DNA of 64,000 bases from a virus. Numbering within the stretch: position 1 is the first letter of the stretch; each line of letters opens with the position of its first letter. Made by a program: the position numbers and the translations under genes. The stretch covers positions 1 to 64,000 of IMG/VR virus record IMGVR_UViG_3300050192_000013; one strand, given 5' to 3'. The notes under the pieces were generated by a model. That model had not been told where the DNA came from. It saw only the letters and a program-made list of their open reading frames with translations, and made no database searches. Shown here piece after piece: positions 56,560-64,000 of the stretch.

Positions 56560-59500
56560 ATGGCACTAACTACCGTCGCCGCGTCGAAAGAGCAATCGCC
56601 GTTAGGTTATCAGCCGCTCTGTCTTGTGACGCTCACGTCCCAGGACAACACGACGATATACCTGTGTTCGTACCCGTTAAACACGGGCGAGGGCGGATAC
56701 GTTTACGAAGGCAATAGTTACTTGGCGCGCGTCACGGCGTACAGTATCGCGGCAACACAGAGCCGCAGTGAACTTGGTATAGACAGAATCCCAAGCGTTA
56801 CGCTTAAATTGGCTGATCCCGATTTCTACCTGTGGAACAACTTTGAGTTGAACTCCACGCGGGGATTCTGCGGCGCGCAACTTGTACTGATACTGATCCT
56901 AAAAGACATCAATCCAGCAGACGGCACGTTTCAGTATTCAAGCGACTCCGTACAGAAATTCGTAGGGATATGCGACTCCCCGAACCGCGAGATGGACGGC
57001 GTAACGCTCACGCTTACGGCAACCTCGAATCACAACATGGGGAAGGTCTACCTTCCCAATTGGAGCGTCCAACAGCGATGCTCGAATGTGTTCCCAGCGA
57101 CCGCCGCTCAGCGGTTGTCTGGAGCCACGGACCCGTCGAGCCAGTATTACTTCTGCGGCTACTCGCCAGACGTGACGGGAACAGACCCGGATATCGGCGG
57201 CTCCGCAGCGCGCGGCAACGAGATCGCCGGAAGCCCGTACACCGTGTGTGATTACACAAAGGCTTCCTGCGTGGCGCGTGGGATGTACACGGAAGACTCT
57301 TCCAGCCGCCAGACGGGGCGATTCTCTGGTATTCAGTGGAACCCAACCACACGCGAGGCGCGGAGTAAGTCTTACGTCACAGGCAAAAATGTAACCGTTT
57401 TCGACGCGGCTAACGACTCCATCTTCACGTCTCGATTCCCGATGCTCTACGGGACGCAATGGGTGACTTACCCGATTAACGCGAATGAGTTAGGAGATGG
57501 CAATAGCACTCGCGGGGAAACGGTAATATGCCAAGGCGCGATTCTTAATTACGGTGTCCAGAACGTTGTGCTAAACGGGATTATCCTGCCACAGAATCTT
57601 GGGGCTGGAAGTACCGATCCGCTTGAGCGATGGAACTACATAAACAACGAATGCGGCTCGCGCAACGGGACGGCCACGGGGGACGTTCCGTGGAACGGGC
57701 AAGGCGACCCATACGGAAATCTAGCCTGCATTGAGTGGGTAGTCTACCGTGAATTGCTGGATAGTAGCCAACTGCCCACGTTCCAGATTCTCGCAAGTGG
57801 TCCTCGTGTGTGGACCTATCAGACAATCGCCACATACAATAACGGACTTGTAACGCTTACTGGCGAGAACTTCTACGTACAGGGTGCGGGAAGTTTTATC
57901 GTCATCATCGCTGGTAACTCCCTCTCTGCCGCAAACGGAGTATGGACAGCGACGACTTTCGCGGGCGGCCCTCCAGGGACGGTCACGCTAACCGGCGCTC
58001 CTTCCGGTACTGGCACGGGAGGCTTCATCTGTGCACAGTTGAAGACCAGTAATCCGGTGTGGATTCTAGCAGACGTAATGAAGAAGGCAAACTGGGCCGC
58101 GACTGAGTTCGACTGGAATAGTTGGTACCTCGCGGCGCTCACCTGCGACATACAGATCTCTTATTTGGATTTAACTGGCGCGACAGCAACGCACGCGGCT
58201 TATAATTGCGGCTTCGTCATTCAGCAGCGGCGCACCGCGGCGGAAATCGTCAATATGCTTCTGCGCAGCTTCAATGCGCAGTTAGTCTACAACGCGCAGA
58301 CTGGGTTACTCCAGTTAATCGTCCGGCAATCCGTAGCGGACCAGCAGCAGACAGCGATAACTGGATCAAACTACAATACGGCTGTAGGTTCGATTCACGC
58401 GGACGGCACTTCCGGTAATGGCTATTGGGCTTACCTGTTCGATGAGACGACTATCTATCGTCCCGCGAATGATGGCCCTCCCACGTTCCGGTTATATACC
58501 CTACCGAACGTCCAACGTCCCAACTGTATTATTGTTGCGTTCCAGGATGAAGACAATTCCTACGTTCAAGACTCTCTACGTTTGCTTGACGAAGAGGCCA
58601 TGGCGCGTATCGGTGGCCCAAGCGGAACGCAGATCGAGAACGACGAGCAACTTCAGCAAATCGGCATTACAAACTTCGACCAAGCGGTACGAGTGTCGAA
58701 CGTCTACATGGCCGAGCAGAACTACGGCAATCCGTACTCGCAACCGCGAGGGACGATTTATGTGGAGTTCGAGACTACGGTTCGGGGCGAGCACTTAACC
58801 AGTGGAGCAATCTTCGGGCTGAATCTCATCAACCCAGCGATATCGATGCAGAGTTTTCGAGTACTCAGCATCACGCCTACGGGGGACTATGAGCGCGTTC
58901 GCATCGTCGCCTCGTGGCATAACGACATCTGGTATACGTGGCTATTTGGACAAGCCCCAGCGCCATTCTACAGTCAGTTGAGCCAGGGCATCCCAGCGCG
59001 GCTTCCGTTCCCGTGGCAACCATACGGAACACAGGATCTATCAACCGGAGCGACCGACTATGGCATGGGCATCGCCGTGTTGTATACACCCAACGCGGAC
59101 GGTACGGCGCTGGCGCAAATTCAGATATACGGTTGCGGCCCAGTCAATCAATTCTCGCCCGGCCTAAACCCGCCGTTATGCGACATGCAGGGCCTGTCAG
59201 CCAATACGGGAGGCTCACTCCTAAATGGGCAGGCCGTGTATATGTTTCTGTGCGGCGTGGACTCTGCCGGACTACTGACCGCGTTGTCGCAGGCATGCAC
59301 CGCTGTAATGCCAGGAACCTACGACGGGGTTACCGGAGCAAACACGGCGACCATTCCGGAGTTGTACTGGCCGACCGGCATAGTATCCTACATTCTGTTT
59401 GGCGGAAGAAGCCAGAACAGCCTCGCTGCGCAACAGACTGGAGCGGTTGTAGGTACGACGAATCCATCTAGCCTGACCATAACATCCTTGGTTAATGGAA

Positions 59501-60594
59501 ATTACGGACCACCGGACCAACTTGCAACCCAGATCGTGTTCAAGTGGAAGCGCGCCATTCACGCTGGCGATTGGGGCGCGGCCTGTTCCGCCGTAGCGCA
59601 TGTTAGTACCGGAGTGGGAAGCATTACTTTCGCGGGACACAGCTTCGGACCTACCAGCGTCTTCCTGGTACTGCTGGGCAACCCAAAAGGGATTACTACT
59701 CAGGTTCCACTAGTAACGTTCGCCGTGGCCGGCACTGCCGGGGCTACTTTGACGGTCACTCCAGATCCTACCGCAATTGGCGTAGTTGCTGGTTCGGTAT
59801 TCGCTCAAGTTAGTATCGGCCATCTCGATTCCACATCAACGATTATATCGAACGCGAACTTCGTGAACACCTTTTCGGCTGGTGGCTTGACGTCTGGAGC
59901 GGAAGTCGGAAATGTCGTTATGATTACTTCCGCACTAGGCAACCCACTCGGATTGCAGGGAACGATCATAGCCAATACATCGACAACTATAACGCTGTCA
60001 TCCCCGCTTCCACTCCCCGGATTATCCGAGGTTCTGTTCGTCGTTCTGGAGCCAGCATGGCAGGCAACGTATGGCGTGCCGTACACCGCCAGCAAACCGG
60101 AAGTGTCCCCTGCGCCGTTAATCGCCACGATGGATGCGACGAACTACGAAGGCGAGACCGTATTTGTTCAGGCGTTTACATCCGACTCTCAAGAGGACTT
60201 AGCAATCGCGGCGTTTTCGCCGTACCGGTTCCTGTACTTGTGGGGAGATCAGGGTACGGGTTCGTGGGGGGCTAAAGTTCTTACATACACTTCCACTATC
60301 ACGCCAGATTACACTAATGGAGCAACTCAGTACGTCGAGCTAACTGGCAATGTTCACTTTAACGCGATAATCAATCCCCCATCGGGCGCTGGTCAGCCGT
60401 TCGACTTATTCGTAGTGCAGGATTCTGTCGGCAATCATACCGTCACGTTCGACGCCAGCTATGGACCGTTTGGAGGATTCGGAATTGTCCCTGGCAATCC
60501 AGGTCTTCTACCTAATGCCCAAACCCGGTACCAGTTCTCCCAATTCACCACTCCGGGGGAATGGATTTTGAAGAATGCAGCGAGTACTTTATGA
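56560..60594 (+). CDS. Tail hub/tip protein (DUF2163 + J-like)
   Basis: 1344 residues. The N-terminal ~260 residues (YLCSYPLNTGEGGYVYEGNSYLARVTAYSIAATQSRSELGIDRIPSVTLKLADPD...CDYTKASCVARGMY) correspond to a DUF2163/BR0599-type domain that is often a separate gene; the rest is J-like hub with RTAAEIVNMLLRSFNAQLVY and long beta-rich C-terminal repeats. Fusion of hub elements in one chain. Likely central tail tip. Confidence 0.82.
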   Translation: MALTTVAASKEQSPLGYQPLCLVTLTSQDNTTIYLCSYPLNTGEGGYVYEGNSYLARVTAYSIAATQSRSELGIDRIPSVTLKLADPDFYLWNNFELNSTRGFCGAQLVLILILKDINPADGTFQYSSDSVQKFVGICDSPNREMDGVTLTLTATSNHNMGKVYLPNWSVQQRCSNVFPATAAQRLSGATDPSSQYYFCGYSPDVTGTDPDIGGSAARGNEIAGSPYTVCDYTKASCVARGMYTEDSSSRQTGRFSGIQWNPTTREARSKSYVTGKNVTVFDAANDSIFTSRFPMLYGTQWVTYPINANELGDGNSTRGETVICQGAILNYGVQNVVLNGIILPQNLGAGSTDPLERWNYINNECGSRNGTATGDVPWNGQGDPYGNLACIEWVVYRELLDSSQLPTFQILASGPRVWTYQTIATYNNGLVTLTGENFYVQGAGSFIVIIAGNSLSAANGVWTATTFAGGPPGTVTLTGAPSGTGTGGFICAQLKTSNPVWILADVMKKANWAATEFDWNSWYLAALTCDIQISYLDLTGATATHAAYNCGFVIQQRRTAAEIVNMLLRSFNAQLVYNAQTGLLQLIVRQSVADQQQTAITGSNYNTAVGSIHADGTSGNGYWAYLFDETTIYRPANDGPPTFRLYTLPNVQRPNCIIVAFQDEDNSYVQDSLRLLDEEAMARIGGPSGTQIENDEQLQQIGITNFDQAVRVSNVYMAEQNYGNPYSQPRGTIYVEFETTVRGEHLTSGAIFGLNLINPAISMQSFRVLSITPTGDYERVRIVASWHNDIWYTWLFGQAPAPFYSQLSQGIPARLPFPWQPYGTQDLSTGATDYGMGIAVLYTPNADGTALAQIQIYGCGPVNQFSPGLNPPLCDMQGLSANTGGSLLNGQAVYMFLCGVDSAGLLTALSQACTAVMPGTYDGVTGANTATIPELYWPTGIVSYILFGGRSQNSLAAQQTGAVVGTTNPSSLTITSLVNGNYGPPDQLATQIVFKWKRAIHAGDWGAACSAVAHVSTGVGSITFAGHSFGPTSVFLVLLGNPKGITTQVPLVTFAVAGTAGATLTVTPDPTAIGVVAGSVFAQVSIGHLDSTSTIISNANFVNTFSAGGLTSGAEVGNVVMITSALGNPLGLQGTIIANTSTTITLSSPLPLPGLSEVLFVVLEPAWQATYGVPYTASKPEVSPAPLIATMDATNYEGETVFVQAFTSDSQEDLAIAAFSPYRFLYLWGDQGTGSWGAKVLTYTSTITPDYTNGATQYVELTGNVHFNAIINPPSGAGQPFDLFVVQDSVGNHTVTFDASYGPFGGFGIVPGNPGLLPNAQTRYQFSQFTTPGEWILKNAASTL

Positions 60595-61877
60595 CGAACC
60601 GAATACTGAGACTGGCGCTTTTGAGTTTGGCGGCTTGCGGTTTGGCTATGCCCCAAAGCACCCAGGGCTTTAACCAGATAGACCTAAACCCACTCTCTGG
60701 CAATCCCGGCGTGATATACATCTACGATCCCAGCGCCTTCAACACCCTCACCGGAGAACTCACAGCCAGTCTTCTCGCAGGCATGGACATTACGGTTGGA
60801 TCGTATAAGAATGGAGCCACATGGTTTCCCACCAGCACATCCGCCGCTGAGTTAATAGTCCAGACAACCGGGTTCAATTTCTACCTAAACGGCAGTCTGG
60901 ACCCAGTGACTCCCACGCCTTTCACCCCTACTCTTGCGGCTTTCATAGGACCCACACTAAGCACTTTCACCGGCGGCATAACTACCACCGAGTTTCACCT
61001 CCAAACCACCCCAGCCTATTCCCTCCTAACTTACGGCGGAAGCCCCACGTTGATGAACATCAACACAGACGGGTCTATCCTCCTTGGGCCGGGGCCGACA
61101 TCTACATCTCCAGGACTGTACTTCAAAAACAGCGTCAGTGATATCTGGCAGATCCAAGCTACAAACACCGGAACTCAATCGCTTCTTACGTTGAATCAAA
61201 TCGTGGCGCTTAATCCAGAGTTCGACATTGCCAGTCCGATCACCGTAGGCATTCTCGGAAAGTTGCTCGTGCCCGTAGAGGAAGACATTGGGACAGGCAC
61301 GGAGCAATGGGATGTCACCACGTCAACGATTAGTGCCGGATTCGGTTGCCCTGTGGGGACGTGCGATGTTCTGCTCTTGACCTCCAATATAGGTGCTACT
61401 TCTCCAACGCTGGAAGTAACTGGTGGCTTATACCTTAACGGCGGCCAGATGGCCGTTACTGGCGCTGGGTTTATCGGCGGAAATCTGAGCGTAGGCGGAA
61501 CTACCGTATTATTTAGTGGCGCTCCGTTCGTTAGTGGTGGGGCGATGTGTCTGGACACTTCCGGATTTCTAGTCGTTGGTACATGTGACCTTGCCAGTAC
61601 TATCGTATCCAATACCTTCTCCGCATTGCAGACATTCTCTGCTGGTATAGATATCACAGGAGGCGGAATTACCGGAGTTGTTGGGTCTTCCGATTTCTCT
61701 GGGGCCATGACAATTCATAACACTCTAACCGTCACAAGCGGCTCGCTTGTACTTGGAGCCGGAACGCACCTTGTGTACTCCTGCACAACCGCTGGCGCTG
61801 TGCTACCAGCTGGGTCACTGACGCTCGTAGCGGCGGCTTGCGGAAGCGCGACCGCCGCGCCCATGAACTTCCCGTAA
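60591..61877 (+). CDS. Putative tail-fibre-like protein with signal peptide
   Basis: 428 residues from ATG 60591, overlapping the hub stop by 4 nt. MTNRILRLALLSLAACGLAM is a Sec signal (possibly lipobox-like LAAC). The body is beta-helical, Gly/Thr/Ser-rich with repeats (GGNLSVGGTTVLFSGAPF). Close to the hub, fibre or receptor-binding seems likely, but the signal peptide is odd for a virion protein. Confidence 0.65.
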   Translation: MTNRILRLALLSLAACGLAMPQSTQGFNQIDLNPLSGNPGVIYIYDPSAFNTLTGELTASLLAGMDITVGSYKNGATWFPTSTSAAELIVQTTGFNFYLNGSLDPVTPTPFTPTLAAFIGPTLSTFTGGITTTEFHLQTTPAYSLLTYGGSPTLMNINTDGSILLGPGPTSTSPGLYFKNSVSDIWQIQATNTGTQSLLTLNQIVALNPEFDIASPITVGILGKLLVPVEEDIGTGTEQWDVTTSTISAGFGCPVGTCDVLLLTSNIGATSPTLEVTGGLYLNGGQMAVTGAGFIGGNLSVGGTTVLFSGAPFVSGGAMCLDTSGFLVVGTCDLASTIVSNTFSALQTFSAGIDITGGGITGVVGSSDFSGAMTIHNTLTVTSGSLVLGAGTHLVYSCTTAGAVLPAGSLTLVAAACGSATAAPMNFP

Positions 61878-61896
61878 CAAACAGCCAAAGGAAACC

Positions 61897-63846
61897 ATGC
61901 GACAACTGCTAGTCATATTATCCCTGTGCGCCGGAGTGGCCTTCGCGCAGCCGACACCACCAACGCAGACAACCGTTAGCGATACCGTGTTCTTTAGCTA
62001 CGGGTCTCCAGCGAAAGGTGCGAATTGCGTCATGTCCATAACTGGACCGGACAACGGGCCGACAAGCATCAGCACAACTACGGTATTTCCCTCCACAGTG
62101 ACGGTGGTGATACGTGCCGGTGTTGCGCTGTTTGCGATTACGCCAAATTATAATAGTTCGACATACAGCGCGGCGGTCACCTGCCAACCTCCGTTTCAAT
62201 CTCAGTTCACGATGTATCTCTCGATTCCGGTGTCTGGCTCTCCGGTGACATTCTCGCAGATTATTGTCCCCAATCCTTTCGTTCCGGTCACGACAATCAA
62301 CGTCTCGCAAATCATAGCGAGTGGATTCTCCAATGGACAGGTAATCTGCTGGTCTTCTACGGCTAACTCATTTGGCCCGTGCGTTCCTACAGCAAATACG
62401 CTATTCAGCGGCATCCTACCTGGAACAAATACCGGCGCGCTGGTGGTTGGAACGAATGGCTCGTTTACCTTCTCTGGCGCTGGGATAATCAACGCGAATG
62501 AGGTGAACGGCGTACTGCTTAGTGGGTTAGCGACTGGCCTCTTGCTCAACACTTCCGGCGTGCTTACTGCGGCGGTCGATTGTACGAATTACGTCTCGCC
62601 TACATGCCTCGCCAGCGGCGCGCTCCCGATATCAGTCACCACCATCGCGGGAAGCAGCAACGTCACAGTGAATGGCTCTATCGCGGCTGGCACGATTGGC
62701 ACACCCGGTTCGTTACACCTATCGGACGCGAGCGGGTTAGACGGTGGATTTATACAGCCATCCGTTGGCGCTGGCGTGCTATGGACGCTACCGACAGTGG
62801 AAGTGGCGAACTCCGCGTTGGAGACTAATCCATCCACGCATCAACTGTCATTCATTCCCGTCTTGAATCTCGGCTCCGTTGGACCGCAAACGATCTATAA
62901 CCCAACCGGATCGTTTTACACCACGACCATATGGCAGGAATCGTCATCTCAGGCCGGTGCGACTTGCGGGCTTTCGCCAGTTGGGTGCCAAGCCGAGATC
63001 CTATTGCAGGACAATGCCGGTTCACCCGTCATGTACGCTGGCGCGAGTTCCGGTATGGCGCTCGGGAATGGTACCGTCTGGGATTGGTTCTACAGCAGCC
63101 CGAATATCGCGCTATCGTCTGCCGTACAACTGCGCTGGAATAGCGCCGACACCGTACTTGGTTCTGGCGCTGGTTCTGCCGATGTGGCGCTAGGTCGCGA
63201 ATCTGCTGGCGTCCTGGAAGTGCAGAATGGCGGCGCGGGGAGAGGGACACTGGATATAGGCGCGTTGCAGATTGGTGGGGCCGCGATTGCCTATGGTAAT
63301 ATCGCTGGGTTCCCTTCGGTGTCTGAGTTGGTCCTTAACGGCTCAAGCAGCGGAACTTGTCCAATCACGGTTTCCGCAACTGGCGGAAATGCGACCATCT
63401 GCGGGAACTTCACGGTAGCGGCCAATGGAGCGGTCGGGTTGGGCGCTGGAAGTACAGGTCCAATCTCGAATTATTCGGGTGAAGGCGTGGGACAGATTGG
63501 CACAGCCAATGCGACAACGTACTATTTGTGGCCGGGCGGCACATCGCCGACGTTAGCATCATCCACGGGGCATCCTGGAATTCCAGTTCCAGCAACCTGC
63601 ACGGCGCGCAATCTCTACGTGGAGGCGTCCGCTGGTCCGACTAGCGCTGGTGGAACCGTTACCCTCTACCACAACGCCACCGCGGCTGCGTTGACCTGCA
63701 CGCTGCCTTCTGGTTCCAGTGTGAACTGTTCGGACACAACGCACACCGTCGCGTTTACTGCCGGAGCGTTGTGGTCTATCGGCGTACTGACCACCCAAGC
63801 CACGGACACCACAACTAACGTAACAGCGAGCTTTCAATGTCAGTAA
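61897..63846 (+). CDS. Large secreted fibre-like protein
   Basis: 649 residues. MRQLLVILSLCAGVAFAQPT is a Sec signal peptide ending AFA-Q. The mature chain is beta-rich (repeated INANEVNGVLLSGLATG-type units; C-terminal LYHNATAAALTCTLPSGSSVNC) like phage tail-fibre or spike stems. Receptor-binding is inferred from place. Confidence 0.65.
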   Translation: MRQLLVILSLCAGVAFAQPTPPTQTTVSDTVFFSYGSPAKGANCVMSITGPDNGPTSISTTTVFPSTVTVVIRAGVALFAITPNYNSSTYSAAVTCQPPFQSQFTMYLSIPVSGSPVTFSQIIVPNPFVPVTTINVSQIIASGFSNGQVICWSSTANSFGPCVPTANTLFSGILPGTNTGALVVGTNGSFTFSGAGIINANEVNGVLLSGLATGLLLNTSGVLTAAVDCTNYVSPTCLASGALPISVTTIAGSSNVTVNGSIAAGTIGTPGSLHLSDASGLDGGFIQPSVGAGVLWTLPTVEVANSALETNPSTHQLSFIPVLNLGSVGPQTIYNPTGSFYTTTIWQESSSQAGATCGLSPVGCQAEILLQDNAGSPVMYAGASSGMALGNGTVWDWFYSSPNIALSSAVQLRWNSADTVLGSGAGSADVALGRESAGVLEVQNGGAGRGTLDIGALQIGGAAIAYGNIAGFPSVSELVLNGSSSGTCPITVSATGGNATICGNFTVAANGAVGLGAGSTGPISNYSGEGVGQIGTANATTYYLWPGGTSPTLASSTGHPGIPVPATCTARNLYVEASAGPTSAGGTVTLYHNATAAALTCTLPSGSSVNCSDTTHTVAFTAGALWSIGVLTTQATDTTTNVTASFQCQ

Positions 63847-64000
63847 AATCTATCATTTTCGCCTTATTGTCACTCCCGTTGTTCGGACAGATTGTCGTGA
63901 CGCCGCTTGCGCTGCCGACCGAGCCAATCAATAACTATTATAGTTTCTCGGAAAAGCCCGGAACGGTGAATACGTTCGCTGCGACTGGCGGAACTGGCCC
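63837..64000 (+). CDS. Secreted protein, truncated by the window end
   Basis: Starts at ATG 63837, overlapping the previous stop: MSVKSIIFALLSLPLFGQ is a signal peptide, followed by VTPLALPTEPINNYYSFSEK. No stop before 64000. Confidence 0.6.
   Translation, partial: MSVKSIIFALLSLPLFGQIVVTPLALPTEPINNYYSFSEKPGTVNTFAATGGTG

Noticed and set aside
1-64000. CRISPR array or integrase
   Set aside because: No regularly spaced repeats and no tyrosine or serine recombinase motif in any frame inspected.
1-64000. Lysis cassette (endolysin, holin, spanin)
   Set aside because: Several small membrane proteins exist but none has a decisive motif, and no peptidoglycan-hydrolase signature was recognised.

Overview
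The window is a contiguous stretch of a tailed (siphovirus-like) phage or prophage genome. It is densely packed, with genes commonly overlapping by ATGA or GTGA. A complete head-to-tail assembly module is present: small and large terminase, portal, scaffold, major capsid, neck genes, tail tube, frameshifted tail chaperones, a 1274-residue tape measure, distal tail and tail hub. I see no integrase, repressor-integrase switch, DNA polymerase or recognisable lysis cassette, so lifestyle is open and part of the genome lies outside the window. Host assignment is inference only: balanced-to-high GC, many small Cys-rich proteins, and Sec signal peptides ending in FAQ/LAAQ-type sites fit a soil bacterium such as an Acidobacteriota member.

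Layout. 1-13650 (+): early/accessory operon with an RRM protein, MazG-like and RusA-like proteins, a disrupted tnpB, a PAPS-reductase-like gene, a YkgJ-type cysteine cluster protein, an ASCH-like protein, DUF5131 and a C5-cytosine methyltransferase. 13642-21874 (-): a long operon of small, often zinc-ribbon, proteins, broken by an IS1595-family element. 21875-23400: a small bidirectional regulatory hub. 23400-26137 (+): tRNA-like sequence, a ParB-methyltransferase fusion and an internally deleted methyltransferase. 26181-27465 (-): DUF3489 and small genes. 27605-53348 (+): packaging, head and tail genes, with accessory inserts including a zinc-knuckle protein, a TPR-glycosyltransferase-FkbM fusion, a ferritin-fold protein and an antisense J-domain gene. 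53345-55199 (-): small accessory genes with a signal-peptide protein and an amber-interrupted gene. 55332-64000 (+): distal tail, hub and secreted fibre-like proteins.

Most notable system. A family of 21-bp terminal inverted repeats (TIRs) bounds an IS1595-type element (14761-15934, perfect 8-bp target duplication), a 267-bp cassette carrying one small phage gene (4041-4307, perfect 8-bp duplication) and an 836-bp cassette carrying a PAPS-reductase-like gene (5388-6223). Solo ends lie at 4546 and 16095. The inward side of the TIR contains ATGACTAC (Met-Thr-Thr), which starts a 13-codon leader overlapping each cassette gene. The opposite TIR contains GTAG, which supplies the stop of the PAPS-like gene and of the tnpB remnant. 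These look like mobile insertion cassettes in which the transposon end also carries the translation signals. The transposase itself is rearranged: its C-terminal tail lies before the catalytic part, with two phage-like genes between.

Other strong signals: a canonical A AAA AAC -1 frameshift site joining the two tail-chaperone frames; promoters whose -10 box lies 6-8 nt from the start codon, suggesting leaderless mRNAs; a 92-nt structured element at 6304-6395; and repeated sequence at gene junctions suggesting recombination.
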